From Avena insularis (lineage: Eukaryota; Streptophyta; Magnoliopsida; Poales; Poaceae): DNA of 64,000 nt. Shown one piece after another: positions 10,590 through 22,583 of the stretch (positions within the stretch are counted from its first letter, which is position 1; each line of letters starts with the position of its first letter). A program made the translations under genes and the position numbers. The stretch spans positions 439,632,028 to 439,696,027 of the forward strand of contig CM042688.1 of NCBI GenBank assembly GCA_023614405.1, given 5' to 3'. The notes beneath the pieces are model-generated. The model was not told the origin of the DNA and made no database searches. It saw only the letters and a list, made by a program, of their open reading frames with translations.

Positions 10590-13321
10590 AACTCCTGCTC
10601 GTCCTCGAGTAGGTAAGTGATAAAAAGAAAGAATAATTATTGAGGTGACATGCACCATCAAAGACTTGATCAAAGTATTTGCAAAACATTCAAAGCTGGG
10701 ATCATAGTACTTCAATCATAACATGAAAGACAATGTTCTAGCAATAAGGAAAGAAACTATGATGCACATAAAAAGGCACAAACAAAAGATTCATGAATAA
10801 CAATGCTTTGCAAGACGTTTGTTTGTTTCACATAAATAAAATATAGCATAATAGTATTCAACTTGTCCCTCAATAGAGTAGCAAAGATAAATGCATAGGA
10901 CACCTTCAAAGTTCATAAGAGTGACTAGATACAAATAGTTTAAAACAAGCAATATCAAGTTATAAATCAATCAACTAGTCTTGGGACAATGCACATAGAA
11001 CTAAGAATGGCCACTATGCTCTCAAAGTAGGTGCATAAAGATAGAAGGTGGAGACTCAATATAATGGTGGAGGAAAGGCCTTTTTATAAAAGGAAGTAGG
11101 GATTCAAGTCTCATAAAGAGCTTCCAAAAATTATGGTACTTATAGCTTTCAGCTCTCATTACCCCTATCATAAGAATCTTGAAGTGATTCAGGTTAAAGT
11201 GAACAAACTATGGTGTACATGCTTGACGAAGTATAAGTTAGAAATCTCATGTCCCTTGTATACGAGGGCCGCTCCTCGTGCTACTCAAGTTTAGTCACCG
11301 GTAAGTTCTTGTCATTGTAAGTACATGTGTATCATAGAGAACCGCCAACGGGGTACCCCTTGCCCGATGATACAGAAGAATTCCCATATCAAAATGACAA
11401 GGCAAGCAGACAACAAGCATATCAGCAATCTTCTTATTTACCATGGGAATATGGTGCTTTTTTCTCTCTTTCCTCTTTTCATAATCTCTTTTTTTCTTTT
11501 TTTCTTTTTTTTCTCAATATAGGAGTCTTTTTTTATAAGAAGAATGCTTCATAGACAGCTCATTATGGTTATGCTGCAGGTTTCCACCATGTTAGCATGG
11601 ATTAGACCAGCGGCCCAGGCATTTCTCTAACACATATACATAACTCCATGGACTTACAAGCTGCCCTTTCATTTCACACCGACGACATCCATATACAAAA
11701 GAGCATGATATCAACTAGGTACAAGTACCAAGTGCAATGTTGAAAGCGTTCCCCATGAAAGCATGGTTCTGCTAATTCCCAACAAATAAATGCAAGAATA
11801 TACAACATAGACGACACAATGGTTCAAGTTTATTAAGGGCAAGAAAAGTAAAGTGTGCCATCAAGTTCGTGAGAGCTTTAATCACTAGTTTTCTCATAAA
11901 AAGTTTAATTTGGAAGGTAAACAAAAGCATGAATATACTTGGAATAGCATAAGCTAGTAGGTAGGTATGGTGGACTCTTTGGAATAACTTGGTTTAGGGA
12001 GTTGGATGCATGAGTTTAACTCACACTTGGTTGTGGAGGCTAGCAAAAGACTGGGAGCGACAAACTAAGAGAGCAATAATGGCCATAATCATGCAGAGCG
12101 ACAAAACATCATTGATCAAAGCATAAAGTGATACTACAAGTTGAAAACTAAAGGATCATAAAGGCTATGGTGACTTGACATAGTCATAACATGGTGTGAG
12201 CATGCGCCAAGTCAACCCAAATAAAGTATCAAAGGAGAATACCACTATACTATGCTATAATATGCTAAAACAACGCATGATTCATCCAAGGCACATTAAG
12301 CAATCTCAATTGTTTATAACAAGTCATGCTACAGCAGAGAATACTAAGCATAAAGCCAAAACAATATCAAGCATGGCATGACAAAGCATAGGCCACAGTC
12401 AAAAACAAGCTCTTTTTACCACATAAGCATGAACTTTCCTACTCTTTTCCAATCCAAACCAAACTATTTAAAAACCAATGTATGAAAGAGGGGGTCCAAC
12501 CAATTTATTCAGCAAACTAAGAAAACCAAGCAAAACGAAAAACCAAAATGAAAACGAAAAAGAAGACGCTCCAAGAACAATACAACTGTGCATGAAACAA
12601 TAAAAATGAAGTGTTTGGAAGAAACCTGGGATTTTTATTGATGAAGAAGGGGATGCCTTAGGAATACCCAAGCTTTGACGCTTGTACTTCTTGGATATTT
12701 ATTGGGGTGACATGCGTGGAATCCCCAAGCTTGAGCTTTAATCTATCCTTCATCTCATTACTCATTCCTTCCATACACCTGAAATTTTTCCTTCATACAA
12801 AACTTCACACAATATTTATTAGCAACATTAGTGCACTCAAGATAATAAGTCTTTAGGTTCAGTTTCAGCACCAATAAAACTTCCATCAAAACACAAGCTA
12901 CTGAAGCACTTCCCTCAAAAAGCTCAATTCCCTAAAGATAACTCAAAAAGGAACCAACAAGAAGCAAATGCAAATAATGGCAGAAATCTGTCAAAACAGA
13001 CCAGCAGGTAAAAACCAATTTTTTCGAAGACCTTCTGTTGCTCAAATCGAAAAGTGATGAACTAACAAAAGTTAGATAACAACCTGGGCAGAAGCACAAA
13101 AAATCACGCCTCAAAACGACGTACAGAGATTTTTCACGAATTTTTACGGTGAAGCACAGAAATCTGATTCGGGATAGCAACTTTCCAAATCATTACTTCT
13201 CTCTCATTAGAGGTTACTCTTGGCACAAAAAGCAAATAAAAAGGATAAGGAGCGGTTAAACTTCCAAGACTTATCTAAAACTTTTGGGTTATCTCCCAAT
13301 AAGTACTTTTCTTTAACGCCT
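10590..13321 (-). other. Non-coding interior of the Athila-type element
   Basis: AT-rich, with no frame over about 80 codons that resembles a protein. No trace of RT, RNase H or integrase motifs on either strand. A pyrimidine-rich run with long T tracts lies at 11460-11515. The sequence near 13280-13340 resembles the segment that follows coding sequence in related Triticeae elements, which is recognition from memory and not verified. Confidence 0.6.
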
Positions 13322-14125
13322 TTAAGTTAGGCATGATAGTTTGAGAAGATGCTCACATAAAAAATATGAATTGAAGTAAAAGAGAGCATCAAGAAGCAAA
13401 TTCAAAGAACATTTAAGTCTAACCCACTTCCTATGCATAGGAATCTTGTAAAGAAACAAGTCATGAAAGCACAAAGCAACAAGCATAGGAAAACAAAACA
13501 AGTGCATCTTCAAAATTTTCAACATAAAGAGGGGAAACTTAATATTGTTGAGACTCATAAAACCATGTTTCCGTCTCTCATAATAACTTCCAGTAGCAAC
13601 ATGAATAAAATTAACAATATAACTATCACATAAAACATTCTTATCATGAGCCACATGCATAAAATAATTAATACTCCCCACATAAACATAGCCATTCTTG
13701 TTAATTGTAGTGGGAGCAAATTCAACAAAATAGCTATCATTATTATTCTCATCACCATAGTCATCAAATATAGGAGGCATATTGTAATCATAATTAATTT
13801 TCTCCTCAATAGTAGGTGGACTGGAAATATCATACTCATCATTGTAATCATCATATATTGGAGGTTTGGTATCATCATAAGCAATAGAATAGCTATCTTC
13901 CAAAGCCGGGGAACTAAAAAGATCATTTTCGTAAGAACTAGCTTCCCCAAGCTTAGAGTTTTCCATAGCATTAGCAATAATGGTGTCCAAAGAATTCATA
14001 CTAACAACATTGCTATTAGCATGCAAATAAAGTTCCATAGGTTTTTTAATTTTCTCTTCAAACACTTCATGTCCTAACTCAAGATAAATACTATATAGCT
14101 CTCTAATTTTGTTGTTGTTTTCCAT
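13322..14125 (-). CDS. Acidic Asp/Tyr-rich ORF of the Athila-type element, function unknown
   Basis: 267 codons, ATG to stop, starting about 190 bp inside the primer-binding site, where gag normally starts. Residues 1-40 are charged (start MENNNKIRELYS). Residues about 65-130 are rich in Asp, Tyr, Asn and Pro, with repeated DDY and PP-(I/T)-(Y/F)DDY-like motifs. Then come FVEFAPTT and GYVYVGSINYFMHVAHDKNVLCDSY-like sequence, cut here to key parts: residues around 150-180 are aromatic and histidine-containing. The last 70 residues are hydrophobic and Cys/Leu/Phe-rich and may be frameshifted or non-coding read-through. No zinc knuckle, protease or RT motif is present. It resembles ORFs I recall as hypothetical proteins in Triticeae repeats. 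I cannot assign a function; intact length suggests it is either young or selected in the element. Confidence 0.6.
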   Translation of the reverse strand: MENNNKIRELYSIYLELGHEVFEEKIKKPMELYLHANSNVVSMNSLDTIIANAMENSKLGEASSYENDLFSSPALEDSYSIAYDDTKPPIYDDYNDEYDISSPPTIEEKINYDYNMPPIFDDYGDENNNDSYFVEFAPTTINKNGYVYVGSINYFMHVAHDKNVLCDSYIVNFIHVATGSYYERRKHGFMSLNNIKFPLFMLKILKMHLFCFPMLVALCFHDLFLYKIPMHRKWVRLKCSLNLLLDALFYFNSYFLCEHLLKLSCLT

Positions 14126-14211
14126 TAAGCCTAACTAGTGAAAAAAAGAAACAAAAAGACAAAATTGTAGAATCTAAAGGAAATAACTTTGAGCACTCAC
14201 ACCGGAGGATG

Positions 14212-14346
14212 TGAGTACCTTTTACCTTACCTCCCCGGCAACGGCGCTAGAAAATAGGCGTTTGTCGTGGGAGGTTCTTCTTCTTTAATCCACCGGTATG
14301 AATACCTTTTACCTTACCTCCCCGGCAACGGTGCCAGAAAATAGCT
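14212..14346 (-). repeat. 85-bp tandem duplication containing the Athila primer-binding site
   Basis: The sequence TACCTTTTACCTTACCTCCC is present at about 14215 and again at about 14300. Both copies run on through the primer-binding site, offset 85 bp (14232-14249 and 14317-14334). The inner copy has CGCTA where the outer copy has TGCCA. Confidence 0.85.
14317..14334 (-). other. Primer-binding site of the Athila-type element
   Basis: Minus strand TGGCACCGTTGCCGGGGA, one base different from the Athila-group site complementary to the tRNA-Asp 3' end. It lies 12 bp inside the 5' LTR edge at 14347, the spacing usual for this group. Confidence 0.88.
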
Positions 14347-15765
14347 TGATGTCTACGCACTTCTATTCTTGTAGACAGTTGTTGGGCCTCCAAGTGCAGA
14401 GGTTTGTAGAACAGCAACAAGTTTTCCCTTAAGTGGATTACCCAAGGTTTATCGAACTCAGGGAGGAAGTGGTGAAAGGTATCCCCTCTCAAGCAACCCT
14501 GTAATCAAGATACAAGAACTCTCTTGTGTCCCCAACACACCCAATACACTTGCCAGGTGTATAGGTGCACTAGTTCGGCGAAGAGATAGTGAAATACAAG
14601 TGGTATGGATAATTATAAGAGGTAACGGTGATAGAAAATAACTTGATGGCGTGGAAAAGACTAAAGGCAAACTCAAATAAAGAAGGAAGCAAGCAAACAT
14701 GTAACAGATCTAATAGCAAATGGTGTTTCAATGCTTAGAAACAAGGCCTAGGGATCATACTTTCACTAGTGAACACTCTCATATAAATATATCATCTTCA
14801 TGATACTACGCTGAACTACTCTCCGGTTGGACACTCTAATCCATGGTAGGGCTATAACGGCACACCTCAAAGTAAGCCTTTCCCATCTAGAAACCCCACA
14901 CTGTCACCTTGAGTACTAGATGAGTCCAACAAACACCACAATTTCATAAAGACATCCAACTCCAAACATAACTCATAACAAGTATTTGTAATCTCTAGCC
15001 TAAGTGCCACCATGGTGTGCACGCTGTCACTTTCACACACATGGGGAGAGCAGAGATCTATTAAAGCACTTCAGTAGCAAGGCAGATCTATAGATTACAT
15101 GCTCATGATCTCAATTAGATCATGCATAGAGAGAGAGAGATGAACACATAGCTACCGGTAGAACTCTTAGCCTCGAGAGAGAACTACTCCCTCCTCGTCA
15201 TGGGAATCAACAACGGTGATGGAGATGGCGGTGGAGATCGATGGAGATGGCTCCGGGGGCACTTCCCCGTCCCGGCAGGGTGCCAGAACAGAGACTTTCT
15301 GTCCCCCGAATCTCCCCTTCGGTGGAGGCGGCGCTGCGGAACTTTACGTGGCTGGATGATTGACGATCCAGGGTTTTGGTATCGGGAGGCTCTTATAGGC
15401 GAAGGAGGCAAGGGCGGTGGCCAGCCAGGGGGCCCACACCATGCCCTGGCGAGGCCTAGGCTGGTCGGCACCAAGGGGGAGTATGGACACCCTGTGGCCC
15501 CTCTCCGCCTCTCCTTCTGGCTCCGTGAGTCTTCCGGGAAAATAGTAACTTTGGCTTTTGTCCCGTCCAATTCCTTGAATATTCATTTTCTGACTTCCTG
15601 GAACCAAAAACAGCAGAAAACGGGCAACTGGCACTGTGGCATCTTGTTAATAGGTTAGTCCAAGAAATCATATGAAAAGTACTCCAAAGTGTGGACAAAA
15701 CACAAGAAAGTGGATAAAACCAAGCATGGAACATCAAAAATTATAGATACATTTGCAATGTATCA
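14347..15765 (-). repeat. 5' LTR of the Athila-type element, 1419 bp
   Basis: Minus strand runs from TGATACATTGC at 15765 to GTAGACATCA at 14347. The outer 410 bp match the 3' LTR fragment 10194-10575. Outside 15765 the sequence changes abruptly to the tandem array. A minus-strand CCTATAAGA at about 15391-15399 is a possible TATA box. Short open frames in this interval are not genes. Confidence 0.92.
15391..15399 (-). promoter_or_regulatory. Possible TATA box in the Athila-type 5' LTR
   Basis: Minus strand CCTATAAGA, about 370 bp from the outer LTR edge; the same bases are kept in the 3' LTR copy near 10229-10237. Position and sequence fit a U3 promoter, with no further support. Confidence 0.35.
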
Positions 15766-18700
15766 GTGCTCTCTGAAGAGAACACACATGCAATGACTCT
15801 AGATGTGGTTAATGAGAAGAACACACATTTCAATGACACAGGTGGATCCATATGTGGTATGTCAAAAGAACACACATGCAATAACTCTAGTTGTTGTTAG
15901 TAAAAAAACACACATGCAATGACACTGGTGGATCCATGTGTGGTATGTGAAGAGAACACACATTTCAATGACACTAGTGGATCCATATGTGGTATGTGCA
16001 AAGAATAGTCATTAAATGACTCCAGTTGTTGTTACTAAAAAAACACACATGCAATGACACTGGTGGATCCATGTGTGGTCTCTGAAGAGAACACACATGC
16101 AATGACTCTGGTTGTTGTTAGTAAATAGAGCACACATGCAATGACACTAGTTGTTGTTAGTAAAAAGAGCACACATGCAATGACACTGGTGGATCCATGT
16201 GTGGTCTCTCAAGAGAACACACATTTCAATGACACTGGTGGATCCATATGTGGTATGTGAAAATAACACACATGCAATGACTCCAGTTGTTGTTAGTAAA
16301 AAGAACACACATGCAATGACACTGGTGGATCCATGTGTGGTGTCTGAAGAGAACACACATGCAATAACTCTAGCTATGGTTAATGAGAAGAACACACGTT
16401 TCAATGACACTGGTGGATCGATACGTGGTACGTGAAAAGAATAGTCATGAAATTACCCCAGTTGTTCTTAGTAAAAATAACAGACTTGCAATGACTCTGG
16501 TGGATCCATGTATGGTCTCTAAAGCGAACACACATGTAATGAACCTCGTGGATCCATATGTGGTATGTGAAAAGAACACACATGCAATGACTCTAGTTGT
16601 TAGTAGTAAAAAGAACACACATGCAATGACACTGGTGGATCCATGTGTGGTCTCTGAAGAGAACACACATTTCAATGACACTGGTGGGTTCATATGTGGT
16701 ATGTGAAAATAACACACATGCAATGACTCTAGTTGTTGTTAGATCCATGTGTGGTCTCTAAAGAGAAAATACATGCAATGAATCTAGCTGTGGTTAACGA
16801 GAAGAACACACATGCAATGACACTGGTTGTTGTTAGTAAAAAGAGCACACATGCAATGACACTGGTGGATCCATGTGTGGTCTCTCAATAGAACACACAT
16901 TTCAATGATAATGGTGGATCCATATGTGGTGTGTGAAAATAAAAAACATGCAATGCCTCAAGTTGTTGTTAGTAAAAAGAACACACATGCAATGACACTG
17001 GTCGATCCATGTGTGGTCTCTGAAGAGAACACACATGCAATGACTCTCACTATAGTTATTGAATAGAACACACATTTCAATGACACTGGTGGATCCATAG
17101 GTGGATTGTGAAAAGAACACGCATGCAATGCCTCTAGTTGTTGTTAATACAAAGAACACACATGCAATGACACTGGTGGATCCATGTGTGGTCTCTGAAG
17201 AGAACACACATTTCAATGAAACTGGTGGATCCATATGTGGTATATGAAAGGAATAGTCATGAAATTACTCCAGTTATTGTTAGTAAAAAGAGCACACATG
17301 CAATTACACAGGTGGATCCATGTGTGGTCTCTGAAGAGAACACACATGCAATGACTCTAGTTGTGGTTAATGAGAAGAACACACATGCAATGACATTGGT
17401 GGATCCATAGGTGGATTGTGAAAAGAACACACATGCAATGACTCTGGTTGTTGTTAGTAAAAAGAACACACATGCAATGACACTGGTGGATCCATGTGTG
17501 GTCTTTGAAGAGAACACACATTTAAATGACACTGGTGGATCCATATGTGGTATGTGAAAAGAATAGTCATGAAATGACTCCAGCTGTTGTTAGTAAAAAG
17601 AGCACACATGCAATTACACTGGTGGATCCATGTGTGGTCTCTGAAGAGAACACACATGCAATGACTCTGGTTTTTGTTAGTAAAAAGAGCACACATGCAA
17701 TGACACTGGTTGTTGTTAGTAAAAAGAGCACACATGCAATGACACTGGTGGATCCATCTGTGTCTTCTTCAAGAGAACACACATTTCAATGACACTGGTG
17801 GATCCATATGTGGTATGTGAAAAGAACACACATGCAATGACTCCAGTTGTTGTTAGTAAAAAGAACACACATGCAATGACACTGGTGGATCCATGTGTGT
17901 TATCTGAAGAGAACACACATGCAATGACTCTAGCTGTGGTTAATGAGAAGAACACACATTTCAATGACACTGGTGGATCCATATGTCGTATGTGAAAAGA
18001 ATAGTCATGAAATGATTCCAGTTGTTGTTAGTAAAAAGAACAAGATGCAATGACACTGGTGGATCCATGTATGGTCTCTGAAGAGAACACACATGCAATG
18101 ACACTGGTGGATCCATATGTGGTATGTGAAAATAACACACGTGCAATGACTCCAGTTGTTGTTAGTAAAAAGAACACACATGCAATGACACTGGTGGATC
18201 GATGTGTGGTCTCTAAAGAGAACACACATTTCAATGACACTGGTGGGTCCATATGTGGTATGTGAATAAAACACACATGTAATGACTCCAGTTGTTATTA
18301 GTAAAAAGAACACACATGCAATTACACTGGTGGATCCATGTGTGGTCTCTGAAGAGAACACACATGCAATGACTCTAGCTATGGTTAATGAGAAGAACGC
18401 ACATGCAATAAAAATCGTCGATCCATAGGTGGATTGTGAAAAGAACACACATGCAATGACTCTGGTTGTTGTTAGTCAAAAGAACACACGTGCAATGACA
18501 CTGGTGGATCCATGTGTGGTCTCTGAAGAGAACACACATTTGAGTGACACTGGTGGATCTATATGTGGTATGTGAAAAGAATAGTCATGAAATTACTCCA
18601 GTTGTTGTTAGTAAAATGAGCACACATGCAATTACACTGGTGGATCCATGTGTGGTCTCTAAAGAGAACACACATGCAATGAATCTAGCTGTGGTTAATG

Positions 18701-18966
18701 TGAAGAACACACATGCAATGACACTGGTGGATCCATAGGTGCATTGTGAAAAGAACAAACATGCAATGACTCTGGTTGTTGTTAGTAAAAAGAACACACA
18801 TGCAATGACACTGGTGGATCCATGTGTGGTCTCTGAAGAGAACACACATTTCAGTGACACTGGTGGATCAATATGTGGTGTGTGAAAAGAATAGTCATGA
18901 AATTACTCCAGTTGTTGTTAGTAAAAAGAGCACACATGCAATTACACTGGTGGATCCATGTGTGTT
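15766..18966 (+). repeat. Array edge next to the retrotransposon, irregular monomer order
   Basis: The array begins inside a class B monomer (GTGCTCTCTGAAGAG), the rest of which must lie left of the inserted elements. Monomer order here is less regular than further right, with runs of two A monomers (16105-16180) and a fused monomer near 16731-16765. I found no kilobase-scale duplicate within it. Confidence 0.7.
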
Positions 18967-21900
18967 CTATGAAGAGAACACACATGAAATGAATCTAGCT
19001 ATGGTTAATGAGAAGAACACACATTCAATGACACTAGTTATTGTTAGTAAAAAGAGCACACATGCAATGACACTGGTGGATCCATGTGTGGTCTCTAAAG
19101 AGAACACACATGCAATGACTCTAGATGTGGTTAATGAGAAGAACACACATGCAATGACACTGGTGGATCCATATGTGGATTGTGAAAAGAACACACATGC
19201 AATGACTCCGGTTGTTGTTAGTAAAAAGAACACACATGCAATGACACTGGTGGATCCATGTGTGGTCTCTAAAGAAAACACACATTTCAATGACACAGGT
19301 GGATCCATATGTGGTATGTGAAAAGAATAGTCATGAAATGACTCCAGTTGTTGTTAGTAAAAAGAACACACATGCAATGACACTGGTTGTTGTTAGTAAA
19401 AAGAGCACACATGCAATGACACTGGTGGATCCATGTGTGATCTCTGAAGAGAACACACAGCAATGACTCTAGTTGTGGTTACTGAAAAGAACACACATTT
19501 CAATGACACTAGTGGATCCATATGTGGTATGTGAAAAGAACACACATGAAATGACTCCAGTTGTTGTTAGTAAAAAGAACACACATGCAATGACAGTGGT
19601 GGATCCATGTGTGGTCTCTAAAGAGAACACACATTTCAATGACACTAGTGGATCCATATGTGGTATGTGAAAAGAATAGTCATGAAATGACTCTAGTTGT
19701 TGTTAGTAAAAAGAACACACATGCAATGACACTGGTGGATCCATGTGTGGTCTCTGAAGAGAACACACATGCAATGACTCTGGTTTTTGCTAGTAAAAAG
19801 AGCACACATGCAATGACACTGGTTGTTGTTAGTAAAAAGAGCACACATGCAATGACACTGGTGGATCCATGTGTGTCTTCTTCAAGAGAACACACATTTC
19901 AATGACACTGGTGGATCCATATGTGGTATGTGAAAAGAACACACATGCAATGACTCCAGTTGTTGTTAGAGAAAAGAACACACATGCAATAACACTGGTG
20001 GATCCATGTGGGGTATCTGAAGAGAACACACATGCAATGACTCTAGCTGTGGTTAATGAGAAGAACACACATTTCAATGACACTGGTGGATCCATATGTG
20101 GTATGTGAAAATAATAGTCATGAAATGACTCTAGTTATTGTTAGTAAAAAGAACACAGATGCAATGACACTGGTGCATCCGTGTGTGGTCTCTGAAGAGA
20201 ACACACATGCAAGGACTCTAGCTGTGGTTAATGAGAAGAATACACATTTTAATGACACTTGTGGATCCATATGTGGTATGTGAAAAGAATAGTCTTGAAA
20301 TGACTCCAGTTGTTGTTAGTAAAAAGAACACAGATGCAATGACACTGGTGGATCCATGTGTGGTCTCTGAAGAGAACACACATGCAATGACACTGGTGGA
20401 TCCATATGTGGTATGTGAAAATAACAGACGTGCAATGACTCCAGTTGTTGTTAGTAAAAAGAACACACATGCAATGACACTGGTGGATTCATGTGTGGTC
20501 TGTGAAGAGACCACACATTTCAATGACACTGGTGGGTCCATATATGGTATGTGAATAAAACACACATGTAATGACTCCAGTTGTTATTAGTAAAAAGAAC
20601 ACACATGCAATTACACTGGTGGATCCATGTGTGGTCTCTGAAGAGAACACACGTACAATGACTCTAGCTATGGTTAATGAGAAGAATGGACATGCAATGA
20701 CTCTGGTTGTTGTTAGTAAAAAGAACACACATGCAATGACACTGGTGGATCCATGTGTGGTCTCTGAAGAGAACACACATTTCAGTGACACTGGTGGATC
20801 AATATGTGGTGTGTGAATAGAATAGTCATGAAATTACTCCAGTTGTTGTTAGTAAAAAGAGCACACATGCAATTACACTGGTGGATCCATGTGTGTTCTA
20901 TGAAGAGAACACACATGCAATGAATCTAGCTATGGTTAATGAGAAGAACACACATTCAATGACACTAGTTATTGTTAGTAAAAAGAGCACACATGCAATG
21001 ACACTGGTGGATCCATGTGTGGTCTCTAAAGAGAACACAAATGCAATGACTCTAGATGTGGTTAATGAGAAGAACACACATGCAATGACACTGGTGGATC
21101 CATATGTGGATTGTGAAAAGAACACACATCCAATGACTCCGGTTGTTGTTAGTAAAAAGAACACACATGCAATGACACTGGTGGATCCATGTGTGGTCTC
21201 TAAAGAGAACACACATTTCAATGACACAGGTGGATCCATATGTGGTATGTGAAAAGAATAGTCATGAAATGACTCCAGTTGTTGTTAGTAAAAAGAGCAC
21301 ACATGCAATGACACTGATGGATCCATGTGTGGTATATGAAGAGAACACACATGCAATGAATCTAGCTATGGTTAATGAGAAGAACACACATGCAATGACA
21401 CTGGTTGTTGTTAGTAAAAAGAGCACACATGCAATGACACTGGTGGATCCATGTGTGATCTCTGAAGAGAACACACATCAATTACTCTAGTTGTGGTTAC
21501 TGAAAAGAACACACATTTCAATGACACTAGTGGATCCATATGTGGTATGTGAAAAGAACACACATGAAATGACTCCAGTTGTTGTTAGTAAAAAGAACAC
21601 ACATGCAATGACAGTGGTGGATCCATGTGTGGTCTCTAAAGAGAACACACATTTCAATGACACTAGTGGATCCATATGTGGTATGTGAAAAGAATAGTCA
21701 TGAAATGACTCTAGTTGTTGTTAGTAAAAAGAACACACATGCAATGACACTGGTGGATCCATGTGTGGTCTCTGAAGAGAACACACATGCAATGAATCTG
21801 GTTTTTGCTAGTAAAAAGAGCACACATGCAATGACACTGGTTGTTGTTAGTAAAAAGAGCACACATGCAATGACACTGGTGGATCCATGTGTGTCTTCTT

Positions 21901-22583
21901 GAAGAGAACACACATTTGAATGACACTGGTGGATCCATATGTGGTATGTGAAAAGAACACACATGCAATGACTCCAGTTGTTGTTAGTGAAAAGAACACA
22001 CATGCAATAACACTGGTGGATCCATGTGTGGTATCTGAAGAGAACACACATGCAATGACTCTAGCTGTGGTTGATGAGAAGAACACACATTTCAATGACA
22101 CTGGTGGATCCATATGTGGTATGTGAAAATAATAGTCATGAAATGACTCTAGTTGTTGTTAGTAAAAAGAAAACAGATGCAATGACACTGGTGCATCCGT
22201 GTGTGGTCTCTGAAGAGAACACACATGCAATGACTCTAGCTGTGGTTAATGAGAAGAATACACATTTCAATGACACTTGTGGATCCATATGTGGTATGTG
22301 AAAAGAATAGTCATGAAATGACTCCAGTTGTTGTTAGTAAAAAGAACACAGATGCAATGACACTGGTGGATCCATGTGTGGTCTCTGAAGAGAACACACA
22401 TGCAATGACACTGGTGGATCCATATGTGGTATGTGAAAATAACACACGTGCAATGACTCCAGTTGTTGTTAGTAAAAAGAACACACATGCAATGACACTG
22501 GTGGATTCATGTGTGGTCTCTGAAGAGACCACACATTTCAATGACACTGGTGGGTCCATATATGGTATGTGAATAAAACACAC
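18967..22583 (+). repeat. Tandem block duplication of about 1.93-2.02 kb within the array
   Basis: Diagnostic segments recur at a shift of 1931 bp (18967 and 20898) and then at 2018 bp (19473 and 21491; 19829 and 21847; 20231 and 22249). The change of 87 bp equals one A plus one B monomer gained or lost. Shared private features include the GTGTGTTCTATGAAGAG variant and the GTGTGTCTTCTT variant of class B in the same relative places. Confidence 0.82.

Larger units (their letters stand above)
10194..15765 (-). mobile_element. Athila-type, non-autonomous LTR retrotransposon interrupted by the Tat element
   Basis: Minus-strand element with a full 5' LTR at 14347-15765, an Athila-type primer-binding site, a short interior, a polypurine tract and the start of the 3' LTR (10194-10575). 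The rest of the 3' LTR lies left of the Tat insertion, beyond the window. The LTR begins TGATACATTGCAAATG and ends GTAGACATCA, a type common in Triticeae Athila-group elements. No gag, protease, RT or integrase is present in the 3.8 kb interior, so it would depend on a relative's proteins. It sits inside a monomer of the tandem array; GTGCT at 15766-15770 is the likely target duplication. Confidence 0.87.

Noticed and set aside
11325..11554. Small plus-strand frames near a T-rich tract
   Set aside because: They end in poly-Phe/Ser from a pyrimidine run and have no homology; treated as interior non-coding sequence.
13646..14077. Plus-strand frame of 143 codons
   Set aside because: Hydrophobic shadow of the minus-strand acidic ORF; Asp/Tyr-rich sequence reads as Ile/Val-rich on the other strand.
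15184..15737. Open frames of 90-150 codons in the Athila-type 5' LTR
   Set aside because: They lie in an LTR, overlap on both strands and are broken in the 3' LTR copy at 10194-10575.
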